In this document: positions 1 through 9,074 of the stretch, in pieces
Numbering within the stretch: the stretch's first letter is position 1
Layout: the number at the start of each line of letters is the position of its first letter
Notes under the pieces: generated by a model
Seen by the model: only the letters and a program-made list of their open reading frames with translations
The model's database searches: none
What the model was told of the DNA's origin: nothing
Made by a program: the position numbers and the translations under genes
Assembly: GCF_009795805.1 (NCBI RefSeq)
Contig: NZ_WTEY01000006.1
Coordinates: 51,633-115,632 of the forward strand
DNA: 64,000 nt
Reading direction: 5' to 3'
DNA from: Gilliamella sp. Pra-s52
Lineage (GTDB): Bacteria; Pseudomonadota; Gammaproteobacteria; Enterobacterales; Orbaceae

Positions 1-342
1 GCAGGAAATAAAATAGTTGCATCATTTATGATGATGTTAATAGGGCTTATTATTACGCTTGGTATTGGTTCTTCGTTTTCAACGGTGCCGATTATTGCCG
101 CAATTTATGTTCCACTTTGTGTTCAACTTGGTTTTTCGCCAATTGCAACTGTTTGTTTAATTGGTGCCTCTGGTGCAATTGGGGATGCTGGTTCTCCACC
201 ATCAGATACTATTTTGGCAACCTCAGCAGGGCTTAATAGCGATGGGCAACATGATCATATTCGTGATAGTGTTATTCCTACATTTACCCATTTTAATATT
301 CCATTATTTATTGCAGGTTGGGTTGGATCGTTAATTTTATAA
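1..342 (+). CDS. Na+/H+ antiporter family protein, C-terminal part
   Basis: The frame is open from the first base, so only the last 113 residues of a longer membrane protein are present. It shows hydrophobic segments around VASFMMMLIGLIITLGIG, PIIAAIYVPLCVQLGF and IPLFIAGWVGSLIL, separated by a Gly/Asp/Pro-rich loop (GAIGDAGSPPSDT). That loop is typical of the conserved intramembrane region of NhaC/YuiF-type sodium/proton antiporters. Such proteins exchange cytoplasmic Na+ (or another cation) for protons in the inner membrane. Family assignment rests on the loop motif and hydrophobicity pattern; the substrate is not determinable. rsmB follows 42 bp downstream. Confidence 0.7.
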   Translation, partial: AGNKIVASFMMMLIGLIITLGIGSSFSTVPIIAAIYVPLCVQLGFSPIATVCLIGASGAIGDAGSPPSDTILATSAGLNSDGQHDHIRDSVIPTFTHFNIPLFIAGWVGSLIL

Positions 343-384
343 TCAACATTATTCTATTTAATTGTTGTTTTTTAGGTCATTATT

Positions 385-1677
385 ATGAATAATCAATCAC
401 ACCAAAATATTCGTGCAGTTTGTGCGCAAGCTATTTTTAATGTGCTAGAAGAAGGGCAATCATTAAGTGCAACCTTAACGGCACTTAATCATAAAATAGC
501 TGATAAAGATAAGGCGTTAGTACAAGAGATCTGTTTTGGTGTGATGCGAGTATTACCCGAACTTAATTTTTATATTCACACCTTGATGAGTAAAGTATTA
601 ACGGGTAAAAATAGAATTTTACATGACCTATTGTTAGTGGGTATTTACCAAATTCTTTATACTCGTATTCCTGCACATGCGGCAGTTGCCGAGAGTGTAA
701 ATGCGGTTAACTCACTTAAAAAAACACAACTTAAAGGATTAATTAACGGTGTATTGCGCGAATTTTTGCGCCAACAAACATCATTACAACAACAATTTAC
801 GCAAGACAGTAAACAACAAAACCAGCAAACACTGCACCCAAGTTGGTTGTTAACACGCCTTAAACAAGCTTATCCAAAGCAGTGGCAAAGTATTGTTAAT
901 GCTAATAATCAAAAACCACCAATGTGGTTGCGCGTTAATCTTAATCAATACTCAGTAAGTGAGTACCAACAATTACTAGCCAAAGATAACATTGAATCAG
1001 AAACCTTTGCGGATATACCTTCGGCAATTAGGTTAATAACCCCCGTTAATGTGGCAAAATTACCTGATTTTGCAAAGGGTGCTGTCACAGTGCAAGATCT
1101 ATCAGCACAATATGCTGCGTATTTATTAGCGCCGCAAAATGGCGAACAAATTTTAGATATGTGCGCGGCGCCCGGAGGTAAGACTACACATATTTTAGAA
1201 GTAGCTCCAAAAGCGCAAGTCTTAGCTGTAGATATTGAACCTAGTCGAGTTAAGCGTATTAACGAAAATTTAGCTCGCTTAAAACAGCAGGCTGAAGTAA
1301 AAGTAGGGGATGGTTTAACGCCCGAAAATTGGTGCAAAGAGCGCAGTTTTGATCGTATTTTACTTGATGCACCTTGCTCAGCAACAGGCGTTATTCGCCG
1401 TCATCCTGATATCAAATGGTTACGCCGTGATAGTGATATAGCGCAGTTGACTGAATTACAATACGCAATTTTAACTAAAATATGGGCTTATCTAAAAACG
1501 GGTGGTACTTTGGTTTATGCTACTTGTTCAATTCTGCCAGACGAAAATAAATTACAAATTGAGCGTTTTTTGCAAGAAAACACCAGCGCCAAATTACAAG
1601 GTGAACTAAAACAATTTTTACCGTCTGAAAATGGGGGTGATGGTTTCTTTTATGCGGTTTTAAAAAAGCATAGTTAA
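385..1677 (+). CDS. rsmB: 16S rRNA (cytosine-967-C5)-methyltransferase
   Basis: RsmB methylates C967 of 16S rRNA with S-adenosylmethionine before 30S assembly. The 430-residue product has the N-terminal NusB-like RNA-binding domain (about 1-150) and a Rossmann methyltransferase domain. The SAM-binding stretch is [11 protein letters not shown]. The two catalytic cysteines of m5C methyltransferases are C331 in DAPCSATG and C381 in YATCS, six residues later than the E. coli positions I recall (325 and 375). The ATG start gives an N-terminus [13 protein letters not shown] like other RsmB proteins. The E. coli neighbours fmt and trkA are not adjacent; an antiporter gene lies upstream. Confidence 0.95.
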   Translation: MNNQSHQNIRAVCAQAIFNVLEEGQSLSATLTALNHKIADKDKALVQEICFGVMRVLPELNFYIHTLMSKVLTGKNRILHDLLLVGIYQILYTRIPAHAAVAESVNAVNSLKKTQLKGLINGVLREFLRQQTSLQQQFTQDSKQQNQQTLHPSWLLTRLKQAYPKQWQSIVNANNQKPPMWLRVNLNQYSVSEYQQLLAKDNIESETFADIPSAIRLITPVNVAKLPDFAKGAVTVQDLSAQYAAYLLAPQNGEQILDMCAAPGGKTTHILEVAPKAQVLAVDIEPSRVKRINENLARLKQQAEVKVGDGLTPENWCKERSFDRILLDAPCSATGVIRRHPDIKWLRRDSDIAQLTELQYAILTKIWAYLKTGGTLVYATCSILPDENKLQIERFLQENTSAKLQGELKQFLPSENGGDGFFYAVLKKHS

Positions 1678-1732
1678 TACAACATAAACTATGATGATTT
1701 ATCAATTACTATAGATATCATATTGATTTTTA

Positions 1733-2272
1733 TTAGTTATATTTGTTTATAATGTCAACTAACTGTTGACCGTGTTGTTGTGCTTTTGTTTTTATTTTAG
1801 CTTGTACTTCTTCAACCACAGGTGAAACACCATATAAAAGTTTCGGTGGCAGATATTCCATTTGCGCATATAAGGCTGATATTTTGACGGGCTCTAATAA
1901 ATTATCCATTAAATCGTTGCGATATTTTTTATAATTCTGTTCTTGTTGTCCTATGGTTAAACTTGGTAATAGTTTTTTATCTTTTAATTTATCGCCTTTG
2001 GAGCCATAAGCAAATTGGTAAGTAAATACTTCATCAAACCATATTTTTAATATGGCCGGCATGTTATACCAGTACATTGGATATTGTAAAATAATAAGGT
2101 CATGTCTGAGTAATGCGGCTTGCTCCTCTTGCACATTGATTTGATAGTTTGGATAAAGATTGTGAATATTGCGAATTTCAATATCCTCAACTTTATTTTG
2201 TAATGTTTCGATAATTGTCTTATTGGCGGTAGACTGTTTAATGTTAGGGTGACCTAAAATAATTAATGCCAT
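1733..2272 (-). CDS. NAD(P)H-dependent flavin oxidoreductase (flavodoxin fold)
   Basis: A 179-residue soluble protein of the NQO1/KefF/MdaB-like family, which reduces quinones or nitro/azo compounds through FMN or FAD. The N-terminal ALIILGHPN is the first beta strand and phosphate-binding loop of the flavodoxin fold. The motif QYPMYWYNMPAILKIWFDEVFT is diagnostic of this family. The frame can be extended upstream to 2359, but the ATG at 2272 is preceded by AAGGA at good spacing and gives the usual N-terminus, so I chose it. It is divergent from an HxlR regulator. Such regulators often control neighbouring quinone or aldehyde detoxification oxidoreductases, so induction by electrophiles is a reasonable inference. 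Confidence 0.85.
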   Translation of the reverse strand: MALIILGHPNIKQSTANKTIIETLQNKVEDIEIRNIHNLYPNYQINVQEEQAALLRHDLIILQYPMYWYNMPAILKIWFDEVFTYQFAYGSKGDKLKDKKLLPSLTIGQQEQNYKKYRNDLMDNLLEPVKISALYAQMEYLPPKLLYGVSPVVEEVQAKIKTKAQQHGQQLVDIINKYN

Positions 2273-2352
2273 AATGATTCCTTTTTCCTTTTTTGCTATT
2301 AAAATGATAGTTACTCTAATTAGTTTATTCGTAAATAAGCTTATAGCAATAT

Positions 2353-2368
2353 CTATCAAACTTGATAG
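2353..2368. promoter_or_regulatory. Candidate HxlR operator (inverted repeat)
   Basis: A perfect 7-bp inverted repeat, CTATCAA-ac-TTGATAG, lies in the divergent promoter region between the flavin oxidoreductase and the HxlR regulator. It ends 12 bp before the regulator ATG. Its position and symmetry fit binding of a dimeric winged-helix repressor controlling both genes. This is inference from location and symmetry only. Confidence 0.45.
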
Positions 2369-2380
2369 TTAGGTGAATTA

Positions 2381-2722
2381 ATGCAAATAGATGAACAAAG
2401 GCCATTAAAACGTTATAACAATAAAACTTATGATTGTCCTATTAGTTTATCAATGGATTTAGTTGGCGGAAAATGGAAAGGGGTGATAATTTATTATTTG
2501 CTTTCTGGTGAAAAAAGATTCAGCGAATTGAAAACCATTATTCCTAATATCACCGATATGACATTAAGTATACAACTTAAAAAATTAGAGGAGGATGAGT
2601 TAATTACTCGACATGTTTTTGGCGATAAACCCCCTTTAAAAGTTGTCTATAAATTAACTTCACTTGGTGAAAAATTAGAGCCTATATTAGAGCAACTTTG
2701 TTTATGGGCGTTGAATATTTAA
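2381..2722 (+). CDS. HxlR-family winged-helix transcriptional regulator
   Basis: A 113-residue regulator with the HxlR hallmark YDCPISLSMDLVGGKWKG near the N-terminus (Cys19, then GGKWK) and the central FSELKTIIPNITDMTLSIQL, the recognition-helix region of the winged helix. The cysteine at the start of the HxlR domain is the redox-sensing residue in characterised quinone-responsive members, so thiol-based sensing is possible here but not shown. It is divergent from a flavin oxidoreductase with a perfect inverted repeat between them. The likely role is autorepression and control of that oxidoreductase. Confidence 0.88.
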   Translation: MQIDEQRPLKRYNNKTYDCPISLSMDLVGGKWKGVIIYYLLSGEKRFSELKTIIPNITDMTLSIQLKKLEEDELITRHVFGDKPPLKVVYKLTSLGEKLEPILEQLCLWALNI

Positions 2723-2908
2723 GATCACTATCAGTATCGTGGAGGAATGATTAAAGGTAATTGATAGATTTATTTTTTTGTTAAAAAGTTTCAGGTAACT
2801 ATGTGTTTAAGTATAAAAAACTAAAAAAATCACACAATCCTAATTTGGACAATCTTTAGTAGTTGTGATAAATTTTGGGCTTGTTTTATGTTATGAAGAC
2901 TTCCTAAT

Positions 2909-3883
2909 ATGGCTTATATACTTACCTACAATGACCTTCCTGAAAATATTCAATCTTGGCAGGGGTTACCACTTTCATTAAATGGCTGTGAAGTGGTTCC
3001 TTTGGATTATAATGCTGGTAAAACAGGTTGGATTATTTATGGTAAGAAGTTAAATAAGACCATCTTGTCAAAATTTCAAGATCAGCTTGCTATGCCAATG
3101 GTGATTGTATCATCGTGGAAAATAAAAACTTACCAAATTGTTCGTATTGCAGGTGTTATGCCTAAAAAAGCCAAATCGATTTCATTGACTTTAGGTATTG
3201 ATGTTGCACCAATCGACAATTTGCCTACGCTACGCTCCCCTGGATTATTAGTCATGGATATGGATTCGACGGCGATCAGTATTGAATGTATTGATGAGCT
3301 TGCTAAATTACAGGGCGTTGGTGAGCAAGTTGCGGCAGTGACCGAACAAGCAATGCATGGTGAACTTGATTTTGCGGCGAGTTTACGCAAACGAGTGGCA
3401 ACCTTAAAAGGGGCACATCAAGCTATTTTAGATCAAGTTAAAGATAATTTACCGCTTACTCCCGGACTTACTTATTTAGTGAAAGAACTGCATAAAAAAA
3501 ATTGGCATGTTGCTATTGCGTCAGGCGGTTTTACCTATTTTGCTGATCACTTAAAGCAAAAGTTAAAATTAGTTGATGTTTATGCCAATGAATTAGAGAT
3601 TAAAAATGGTAAATTAACTGGTAAAGTCACAGGGCAAATTGTTGATGCTAAATATAAAGCAAGAACATTACAGCAGTTAGCTGCATCGCTAGACATTCCT
3701 ATTGAACAAACGGTTGCGATTGGTGATGGTGCTAATGATTTGATGATGATCCGTATTGCAGGTCTTGGCGTTGCTTATCATGGTAAGCCTAAAGTTGTCG
3801 AAAAGGCACGAATTAGTATTAATTATGCTGATTTAACTGGATTATGGTGCATTTTATCAACCAGTTTATTGAGCGAAGGTTAG
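2909..3883 (+). CDS. serB: Phosphoserine phosphatase
   Basis: SerB removes the phosphate from O-phosphoserine, the last step of serine synthesis. At 324 residues it matches the long enterobacterial form (about 322), with an N-terminal regulatory-type domain of about 110 residues before the HAD catalytic domain. HAD motif I is DMDSTA with nucleophile D117 and acid/base D119. Motif III/IV is GDGANDLMM (272-280). The cap region contains LKGAHQAILDQV. It lies 9 bp upstream of radA and the two are probably co-transcribed, the same order as in E. coli serB-radA. The 186-bp gap before it should hold its promoter. Confidence 0.96.
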   Translation: MAYILTYNDLPENIQSWQGLPLSLNGCEVVPLDYNAGKTGWIIYGKKLNKTILSKFQDQLAMPMVIVSSWKIKTYQIVRIAGVMPKKAKSISLTLGIDVAPIDNLPTLRSPGLLVMDMDSTAISIECIDELAKLQGVGEQVAAVTEQAMHGELDFAASLRKRVATLKGAHQAILDQVKDNLPLTPGLTYLVKELHKKNWHVAIASGGFTYFADHLKQKLKLVDVYANELEIKNGKLTGKVTGQIVDAKYKARTLQQLAASLDIPIEQTVAIGDGANDLMMIRIAGLGVAYHGKPKVVEKARISINYADLTGLWCILSTSLLSEG

Positions 3884-3892
3884 GAGATTAAA

Positions 3893-5272
3893 TTGGCAAA
3901 AGCAGTAAAACGTGCTTATGTTTGTAATGATTGCGGAGCAGACTACCCTCGTTGGCAAGGGCAATGTAGTTCATGTCACGCTTGGAACACCATCACCGAA
4001 GTTAGACTTGCTAGCACCTCATCACGTAATGATCGGTTAACGGGGTATGCAGGTAGTAGTGTTGGACAAGCTAAAATTCAAAAATTATCTGAAATCAGTT
4101 TAGAGGCATTACCGCGGTTTTCAACGGGGTTTTCAGAATTTGACCGCGTGCTTGGTGGGGGTGTTGTACCGGGTAGTGCTATTCTTATTGGTGGAAACCC
4201 TGGGGCAGGTAAAAGTACGTTGTTACTGCAAACCATGAGTAAGCTCTCATCACAAATGAATACGCTTTATGTTACTGGTGAAGAATCACTCCAACAAGTG
4301 GCGATGCGAGCTCATCGTTTAGGATTACCTGCTGATAATATCAATATGCTATCTGAAACCAGCATTGAACAAATATGCTTACTTGCTGAACAATCACAAC
4401 CTAAACTGATGGTGATTGACTCAATTCAAGTTATGCACTTAACTGACATTCAATCGTCCCCCGGTAGTGTTGCACAAGTGCGTGAAACAGCAGCTTACTT
4501 AACGCGTTTTGCCAAAACTAAAGGTATTGCCATTATTATGGTTGGACATGTCACCAAAGATGGCTCGCTTGCAGGACCCAAAGTGCTTGAACACTGCATT
4601 GACTGTTCTGTCTTATTAGATGGTGATGCGGATTCACGTTTTAGAACATTACGAAGCCATAAAAACCGTTTTGGTGCCGTGAATGAACTAGGCGTATTTG
4701 CCATGACCGAACAAGGTCTAAAAGAGGTTAGCAATCCATCCGCCATCTTTTTAAGCCGTGGTGATGAAATGCTACCGGGTAGCTCGGTAATGGTATTGTG
4801 GGAAGGGACACGTCCATTATTGGTTGAAATTCAAGCCCTTGTCGACCATTCTATGTATGGCAATCCACGACGTGTAACAGTAGGATTAGATCAAAACCGA
4901 CTTGCATTATTACTTGCAGTATTACACAGGCATGGTGGATTACAAATGGCCGATCAAGACATTTTTGTTAATGTAGTTGGTGGCGTAAAAGTCACCGAAA
5001 CCAGTGCAGACTTAGCATTAATTTCGGCTTTAGTCTCTAGTTTTCGTAATCGTCCGTTACCGCAAGATATCGTTATTTTTGGCGAGATTGGACTGGGTGG
5101 TGAAATTCGCCCAGTACCAAGTGGTCAAGAACGTATTACTGAAGCGGCTAAACATGGCTTTAAAAAAGCAATTGTTCCCATTGCCAACATGCCTAAAAAG
5201 AAACCCGAAAATATGCAAATTTTTGGCGTCAAAAAGGTATCAGAAGTGCTAGATATTTTAAGTAATTTTTAG
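3893..5272 (+). CDS. radA: DNA repair protein RadA (branch-migration ATPase)
   Basis: RadA is a RecA-like ATPase that promotes branch migration of recombination intermediates. The 459 residues run: C4 zinc finger (C11, C14, C25, C28), RecA core with Walker A GGNPGAGKST near 100-109, the RadA-specific KNRFG motif at 257-261, and a C-terminal Lon-protease-like domain (FGEIGLGGEIRPV). The start is TTG with AGGAG six bases upstream; it gives MAKAVKRAYVCNDCG, the normal family N-terminus, so a rare initiator is used. It follows serB by 9 bp. Confidence 0.96.
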   Translation: MAKAVKRAYVCNDCGADYPRWQGQCSSCHAWNTITEVRLASTSSRNDRLTGYAGSSVGQAKIQKLSEISLEALPRFSTGFSEFDRVLGGGVVPGSAILIGGNPGAGKSTLLLQTMSKLSSQMNTLYVTGEESLQQVAMRAHRLGLPADNINMLSETSIEQICLLAEQSQPKLMVIDSIQVMHLTDIQSSPGSVAQVRETAAYLTRFAKTKGIAIIMVGHVTKDGSLAGPKVLEHCIDCSVLLDGDADSRFRTLRSHKNRFGAVNELGVFAMTEQGLKEVSNPSAIFLSRGDEMLPGSSVMVLWEGTRPLLVEIQALVDHSMYGNPRRVTVGLDQNRLALLLAVLHRHGGLQMADQDIFVNVVGGVKVTETSADLALISALVSSFRNRPLPQDIVIFGEIGLGGEIRPVPSGQERITEAAKHGFKKAIVPIANMPKKKPENMQIFGVKKVSEVLDILSNF

Positions 5273-5301
5273 CTAAAAATTGTATTTGCCTTTTACACAA
5301 A

Positions 5302-5332
5302 CGTATCCGCCGATAAGGTATCGGTGGATACG
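5302..5332. terminator. Stem-loop between convergent radA and ppnN
   Basis: The arms cgtatccgccgat and atcggtggatacg pair over about 13 bp with one G-U and a short loop. The stem sits in the gap between two genes that converge, so it may terminate either. There is no strong U-tract on either side, so it may instead be a short dispersed hairpin; a stem with near-identical arms occurs at 54412-54435. Confidence 0.5.
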
Positions 5333-5376
5333 ATAAATTAAGCGACTATGTGCACCAACAATTAAAACACTATGTG

Positions 5377-5424
5377 AAATACTAAGTTAAATGCAAAGTT
5401 AAATACTAAGTTAAATACAAAGCT
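5377..5424. repeat. Two-copy 24-bp tandem repeat at the 3' end of ppnN
   Basis: Unit 1 (5377-5400) and unit 2 (5401-5424) share the start aaatactaagttaaat and differ at two of 24 positions. The second unit runs into the ppnN stop codon (TAA on the minus strand). Inside each unit there is a weaker shorter periodicity of aagttaaat-like blocks. No coding function is apparent. Confidence 0.8.
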
Positions 5425-6800
5425 TAATAACAAATCTCATAACAAGGCTGATAAGCCGTTCCACCCGGTAACTTCATACGGTCTTGCTTAATAAAGCTTC
5501 GCAATAAATTATCCATTTGTTTCATAATTTCGCTATCGCCTTGTAGCTTATAAGGACCTTTTTCAGCAATTTGCTTCATACCAAATTCTTTAACATTGCC
5601 TGCCACAATACCCGAAAACGCACGACGTAAATCAGCAGCTAATAGTTCAGCTGGTTGATCCTTATGAAGATTTAATGACGCCATATTGTCATGAGTGGGA
5701 TCAAATGGATGTTGTAGCGATTCGTCAATTTTTAAAAGCCAATTAAATCCATAAGCATCGCCTGTTTTTAAGCGTGAAGATTTAACATGCTTAACACCCT
5801 CTTTCATAATGCGAGCCACTTGCTCAGGTGAATCGATCACAATTTGATAAAGCTTCGTCGCTTCATCGCCTAGTGTGTTACGAATAAAGCTATCGATAGA
5901 AGCAAAATAGGCTTCGCACTCTTTAGGACCTGTTAAAATTAACGGTAATGTTTGTTGTTTATTGGCTGGATTTAGCAAAATACCCAGAATATAAAGTAAC
6001 TCCTCGGCAGTGCCAGGACCACCAGGAAAAATAACAATACCATGAGCCATTCGCACAAACGCTTCAAGGCGCTTTTCGATATCGGGCATAATAATCAATT
6101 CATTAACTAGCGCATTAGGCGGCTCTGCGGCGATGATTGACGGCTCGGTCATGCCAATAAAACGGCTCTCTTTGTAACGTTGCTGTGCATGGCCTACGGC
6201 TGCCCCTTTCATTGGTGCTTCCATCACACCCGGACCACAACCCGTACAAATATTTAACTCTCGTAAGCCCAGTTGCATGCCGACTTGACGGGCATAGTAA
6301 TATTCATTTTCATTAATAGAATGGCCACCCCAACAAACAACCAAATTTGGCTCTTCGCCCACATGGAGTGCATTGGCATTACGTAAAATCGAAAAAACAA
6401 GGTTAGTGATATAAAATGAGTGATCTTTTTCAAGTTGAACATTTGCCATTAACTCTTTAATGGCACTGATTTGGCTATTTAAAAATAAAATATCTCGCAA
6501 TACCGCAAAAAGATTTGCTTGAATTGAGCGAATAATCTTTCCATCAACGAAAGCGCTTTCTGGCGCATTAACGAGTTCTAATTTAACACCACGCTCTTTA
6601 CTGATCACATTGATTTCAAAAGACTTAAATCTATCGAGCAGATCTTTAGTATTATCGGTCTTGCTTCCTGCATTTAATGTTGCCAATGAGCAATTTCGAT
6701 ATAATTGATAAAGCTCACTATTGGCTGATTTTTTTAGGATATCAACTTCAGCCTGAGCAAGTAAATCCATCGATCCTAATGGGCTAATATGGGTAATCAT
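5424..6800 (-). CDS. ppnN: Pyrimidine/purine nucleotide 5'-monophosphate nucleosidase
   Basis: PpnN (YgdH) cleaves nucleoside 5'-monophosphates to base and ribose 5-phosphate and is stimulated by (p)ppGpp in E. coli. This 458-residue protein keeps the full enterobacterial architecture: an N-terminal domain starting [13 protein letters not shown], the LOG-like catalytic core with [17 protein letters not shown] and [17 protein letters not shown] (the PGGxGTxxE motif of the lysine-decarboxylase-like fold), and the conserved C-terminus ending PCYEICY. GAGG precedes the ATG by about six bases. It is monocistronic and convergent with radA; a TATAAT (minus strand, 6844-6839) upstream is a plausible -10. 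Confidence 0.95.
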   Translation of the reverse strand: MITHISPLGSMDLLAQAEVDILKKSANSELYQLYRNCSLATLNAGSKTDNTKDLLDRFKSFEINVISKERGVKLELVNAPESAFVDGKIIRSIQANLFAVLRDILFLNSQISAIKELMANVQLEKDHSFYITNLVFSILRNANALHVGEEPNLVVCWGGHSINENEYYYARQVGMQLGLRELNICTGCGPGVMEAPMKGAAVGHAQQRYKESRFIGMTEPSIIAAEPPNALVNELIIMPDIEKRLEAFVRMAHGIVIFPGGPGTAEELLYILGILLNPANKQQTLPLILTGPKECEAYFASIDSFIRNTLGDEATKLYQIVIDSPEQVARIMKEGVKHVKSSRLKTGDAYGFNWLLKIDESLQHPFDPTHDNMASLNLHKDQPAELLAADLRRAFSGIVAGNVKEFGMKQIAEKGPYKLQGDSEIMKQMDNLLRSFIKQDRMKLPGGTAYQPCYEICY

Positions 6801-7358
6801 CGCAACCTCGACATGACGTTTTTATCAACAAAGGGATTATTATATACTCAAACCGATTGAATAAGTAAAGTTGGTAAATGTAATTAATTATAGAAATTAA
6901 TCTGCTTTATTTTTGATAGATATTATAGGGTAATGCATGTTTTGAACAATTAATTGAAGTGCGAAAATACACATACTAATAATTAGACTAAACCGCCGAT
7001 TATGTTCTCTTGGCTCAAAATTATTAAATAGTAATAAATATTGACCATAGAACCTTATTTAGCATCGGTTATTATATTTTATAAATATGTATAAAAAACA
7101 GTCAGGAAAGCCATTGATTTTATTAAAGTTTTTAATTTTCTATTTTTACCAAAAATAGCTATTAAAAATTTCCTAAAAGGTGAATTCTCTAGATAATACC
7201 CTTAGAATTAACAAAACTTTACAATTCTTTTAAAAAAAAACTAGCCATTTAATTTTTAGCAAGTTATGCTTTATTCAAATTACAAAATAGCTCATGAAAC
7301 GAGCATTAAAACCAAAAAAACCAAATAAAACAATAAATTAATTGACAGGAAAATAAAA
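6801..7358. other. 558-bp AT-rich intergenic region
   Basis: The gap between divergent ppnN and the adhesin-like gene is very AT-rich and has no convincing gene. It holds the ppnN promoter end (TATAAT on the minus strand at 6844-6839). At the other end is the Shine-Dalgarno of the adhesin gene (AGGA at 7347-7350, eight bases before its ATG). Homopolymeric A and T runs are frequent. I see no tRNA, long repeat or clear hairpin. Confidence 0.6.
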
Positions 7359-9074
7359 ATGCACTACCATGGTCGGCATCTGGCATCTGGCATCTGGCAT
7401 CTGGCCTGCCAAACCGATGCCCTAAATCTTATTGATTCGCACAGTGGTCAAAAACAGGCGCCACGGTTATTTTCATCACCGAAGTCATTTTGCGTAGCGA
7501 AATCGACGCCGTCATCGTGGTCTTTATTGGCGATGTCTTCGGCAGGTTCTTCAGCAGCATCCTCGGAAACATTCTCAGGAGCCTCTTCGGTTAGGTCATC
7601 GGCAACATCTTCGGCAAAATTATCGCCGATATCCAAGTGGTTATTAAAACCGCCATCATTGTTAACAAAATCGGCATTGTTCTTTGCGCCATTATTGTTA
7701 TTGTCATATACGCAGGGAGTACAGGCGTTAACGGCTTATACCTCAATGACAATAGAGGGCAGTGCGCCGTATTTAACGTTTGATGGAGGGCAAACTAAAT
7801 TAACTGATACAGACAGTTTATTGTCGATAAAGTTGCAGGATGGAACGGTATACACAAGGTCAACCAACCCATCCACGCCAAGCAATCCAATCAGGTTGCC
7901 ATATGTGGGGAGTAACTTAAGTCATATAGAGACGATAGTACCACCATCCCAGAATTCAATCACCATGAATGATTTGGTCAGTCAGGGATATTGGCGAGAT
8001 GATGATGGCGATGGACAGGGAGTAGGTGGAGTAACGGCATCGGGGAGTATATCGGTAACGTTTAAGGATAAAAACGGTAGAAAGGTTAATCGTACTGATG
8101 CATTAGATATATGTAATGCCCCTTATAAGGTAACTTTAACAAGTAGAAGAGGCACATTAAGCACGCGGTATGGGGTACCAAGAAGTAGTAGTTTTAGTGG
8201 CGCTACGGTGGATTATTATATTAATCCGAATTCATCACAGCCCGGTATTTGTTCGGTCAGACCTAATCTAATCTATGGCACAGATCGCTGGGCAGGCCCA
8301 GCTAACATATGGAGTCCAACTAAGGGCTTTTTAGTTCAGTCAACGAGTCCATCATCTTACGGTCAAAACTTTCCAACAACGGGTTCAGATGGTTTGTATT
8401 TTGATTTGGATGTAGGGGGGGTAGATGTAGCTCAGTTAACTTGGTCTTCGGTCACTCACAGTGGAATAACAGCTACAGTATCGGTGGTAGCAGCTAATGA
8501 TAGATGGATTCCTAGTAATGGTAAAGGGAAACGGGTAACACGGGTAACGTTGCGTGGCCCTAAGGCAAGTAGTAGTCAAATAAGCTCAAGTAATCCAGGT
8601 CGAATTACCGTGCCATCTTTGCCACAGACCTTCGAGTTGGTCGGTAGGGATAGAAGTGGTAATGAGGTTCGTTATGGATTTGTGTTGAGGCAGTGGTTCG
8701 TCAATCGGGGTAATCAAAATAAACCTTATAGAGACCAATTAGCATGGTGTAATAGTTTGGGTTATCGGATACCTAGGGTAAGGGATTTAACCAATGCGAA
8801 GTGTGGTGTAAATAATAGTGAATTCCCATGTGTAAATGGCATAGATGGCGCAACACCTAGTTCATTAGGTAGCGATTACCAGCGTCACATCGGTGCAGGT
8901 TTTTTCACGGAGTGGGGCTACATGGACCACTACGCTGATGCGGGCTTCGTCTACTTCTACTACTGGACGAGCGACGCGGCGGGTAGCAGCCAGTTCTATG
9001 CCGACCCGGTCGACGGCAACGTGTTCAGCGGCAGTGCCAGCCTCTCCCGCTATGGCCTTTGCACCGCACCTTAG
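7359..9074 (+). CDS. Secreted adhesin-like protein (probably DUF823-type) with switchable 5' end
   Basis: A 571-residue protein I recognise only loosely; it resembles DUF823-type adhesins of gut gammaproteobacteria. Residues 1-90 are a Ser-rich leader. At about 93-123 there is a signal-peptide-like stretch: Lys-containing start, hydrophobic ALFFAPLLLLSY, then VQA at 121-123. Next comes a beta-rich region with an Asp cluster DDDGDG (214-219). The C-terminal 110 residues look like a C-type-lectin/DUF1566-like fold (WCNSLGYRIPRVRDL, YYWTSD, terminal GLC). The ATG at 7359 has AGGA at good spacing. Four 7-bp repeats lie at codons 6-15; an internal ATG at 7533 could bypass them. A G7 tract sits at 8415-8421. 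The last 52 codons differ sharply in base composition from the rest. Confidence 0.65.
   Translation: MHYHGRHLASGIWHLACQTDALNLIDSHSGQKQAPRLFSSPKSFCVAKSTPSSWSLLAMSSAGSSAASSETFSGASSVRSSATSSAKLSPISKWLLKPPSLLTKSALFFAPLLLLSYTQGVQALTAYTSMTIEGSAPYLTFDGGQTKLTDTDSLLSIKLQDGTVYTRSTNPSTPSNPIRLPYVGSNLSHIETIVPPSQNSITMNDLVSQGYWRDDDGDGQGVGGVTASGSISVTFKDKNGRKVNRTDALDICNAPYKVTLTSRRGTLSTRYGVPRSSSFSGATVDYYINPNSSQPGICSVRPNLIYGTDRWAGPANIWSPTKGFLVQSTSPSSYGQNFPTTGSDGLYFDLDVGGVDVAQLTWSSVTHSGITATVSVVAANDRWIPSNGKGKRVTRVTLRGPKASSSQISSSNPGRITVPSLPQTFELVGRDRSGNEVRYGFVLRQWFVNRGNQNKPYRDQLAWCNSLGYRIPRVRDLTNAKCGVNNSEFPCVNGIDGATPSSLGSDYQRHIGAGFFTEWGYMDHYADAGFVYFYYWTSDAAGSSQFYADPVDGNVFSGSASLSRYGLCTAP
7375..7402 (+). repeat. Four tandem 7-bp repeats (GGCATCT) inside the adhesin coding region
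   Basis: Four perfect copies of GGCATCT begin 16 bases after the A of the start codon. Seven is not a multiple of three, so loss or gain of one unit changes the frame. Reading the two other frames from here gives stops at once: TAA after ATGCCC with one unit fewer, TGA after TCTTAT with one unit more. This is the expected layout of a slipped-strand phase-variable contingency locus. Confidence 0.8.
8916..9071 (+). other. GC-rich, NNC-codon-rich 3' segment of the adhesin gene (variable-region-like)
   Basis: The last 52 sense codons are strongly GC-rich in an AT-rich genome, and 34 of them end in C. Clusters such as GAC CAC TAC and TAC TTC TAC TAC are what adenine-specific mutagenesis of AAC codons produces in diversity-generating retroelement variable regions. 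The encoded Tyr, Asp, Ser, Phe, Val and Gly residues sit in a lectin-like C-terminal domain, the usual location. No template repeat or reverse transcriptase gene lies in this window, so the assignment is a hypothesis. Recombination of a foreign cassette is the alternative. Confidence 0.4.

Noticed and set aside
7448..7636. Minus-strand open frame rich in Asp/Glu under the adhesin leader
   Set aside because: It mirrors the Ser-rich coding strand (tcttcggca-type repeats) and has no ribosome site.
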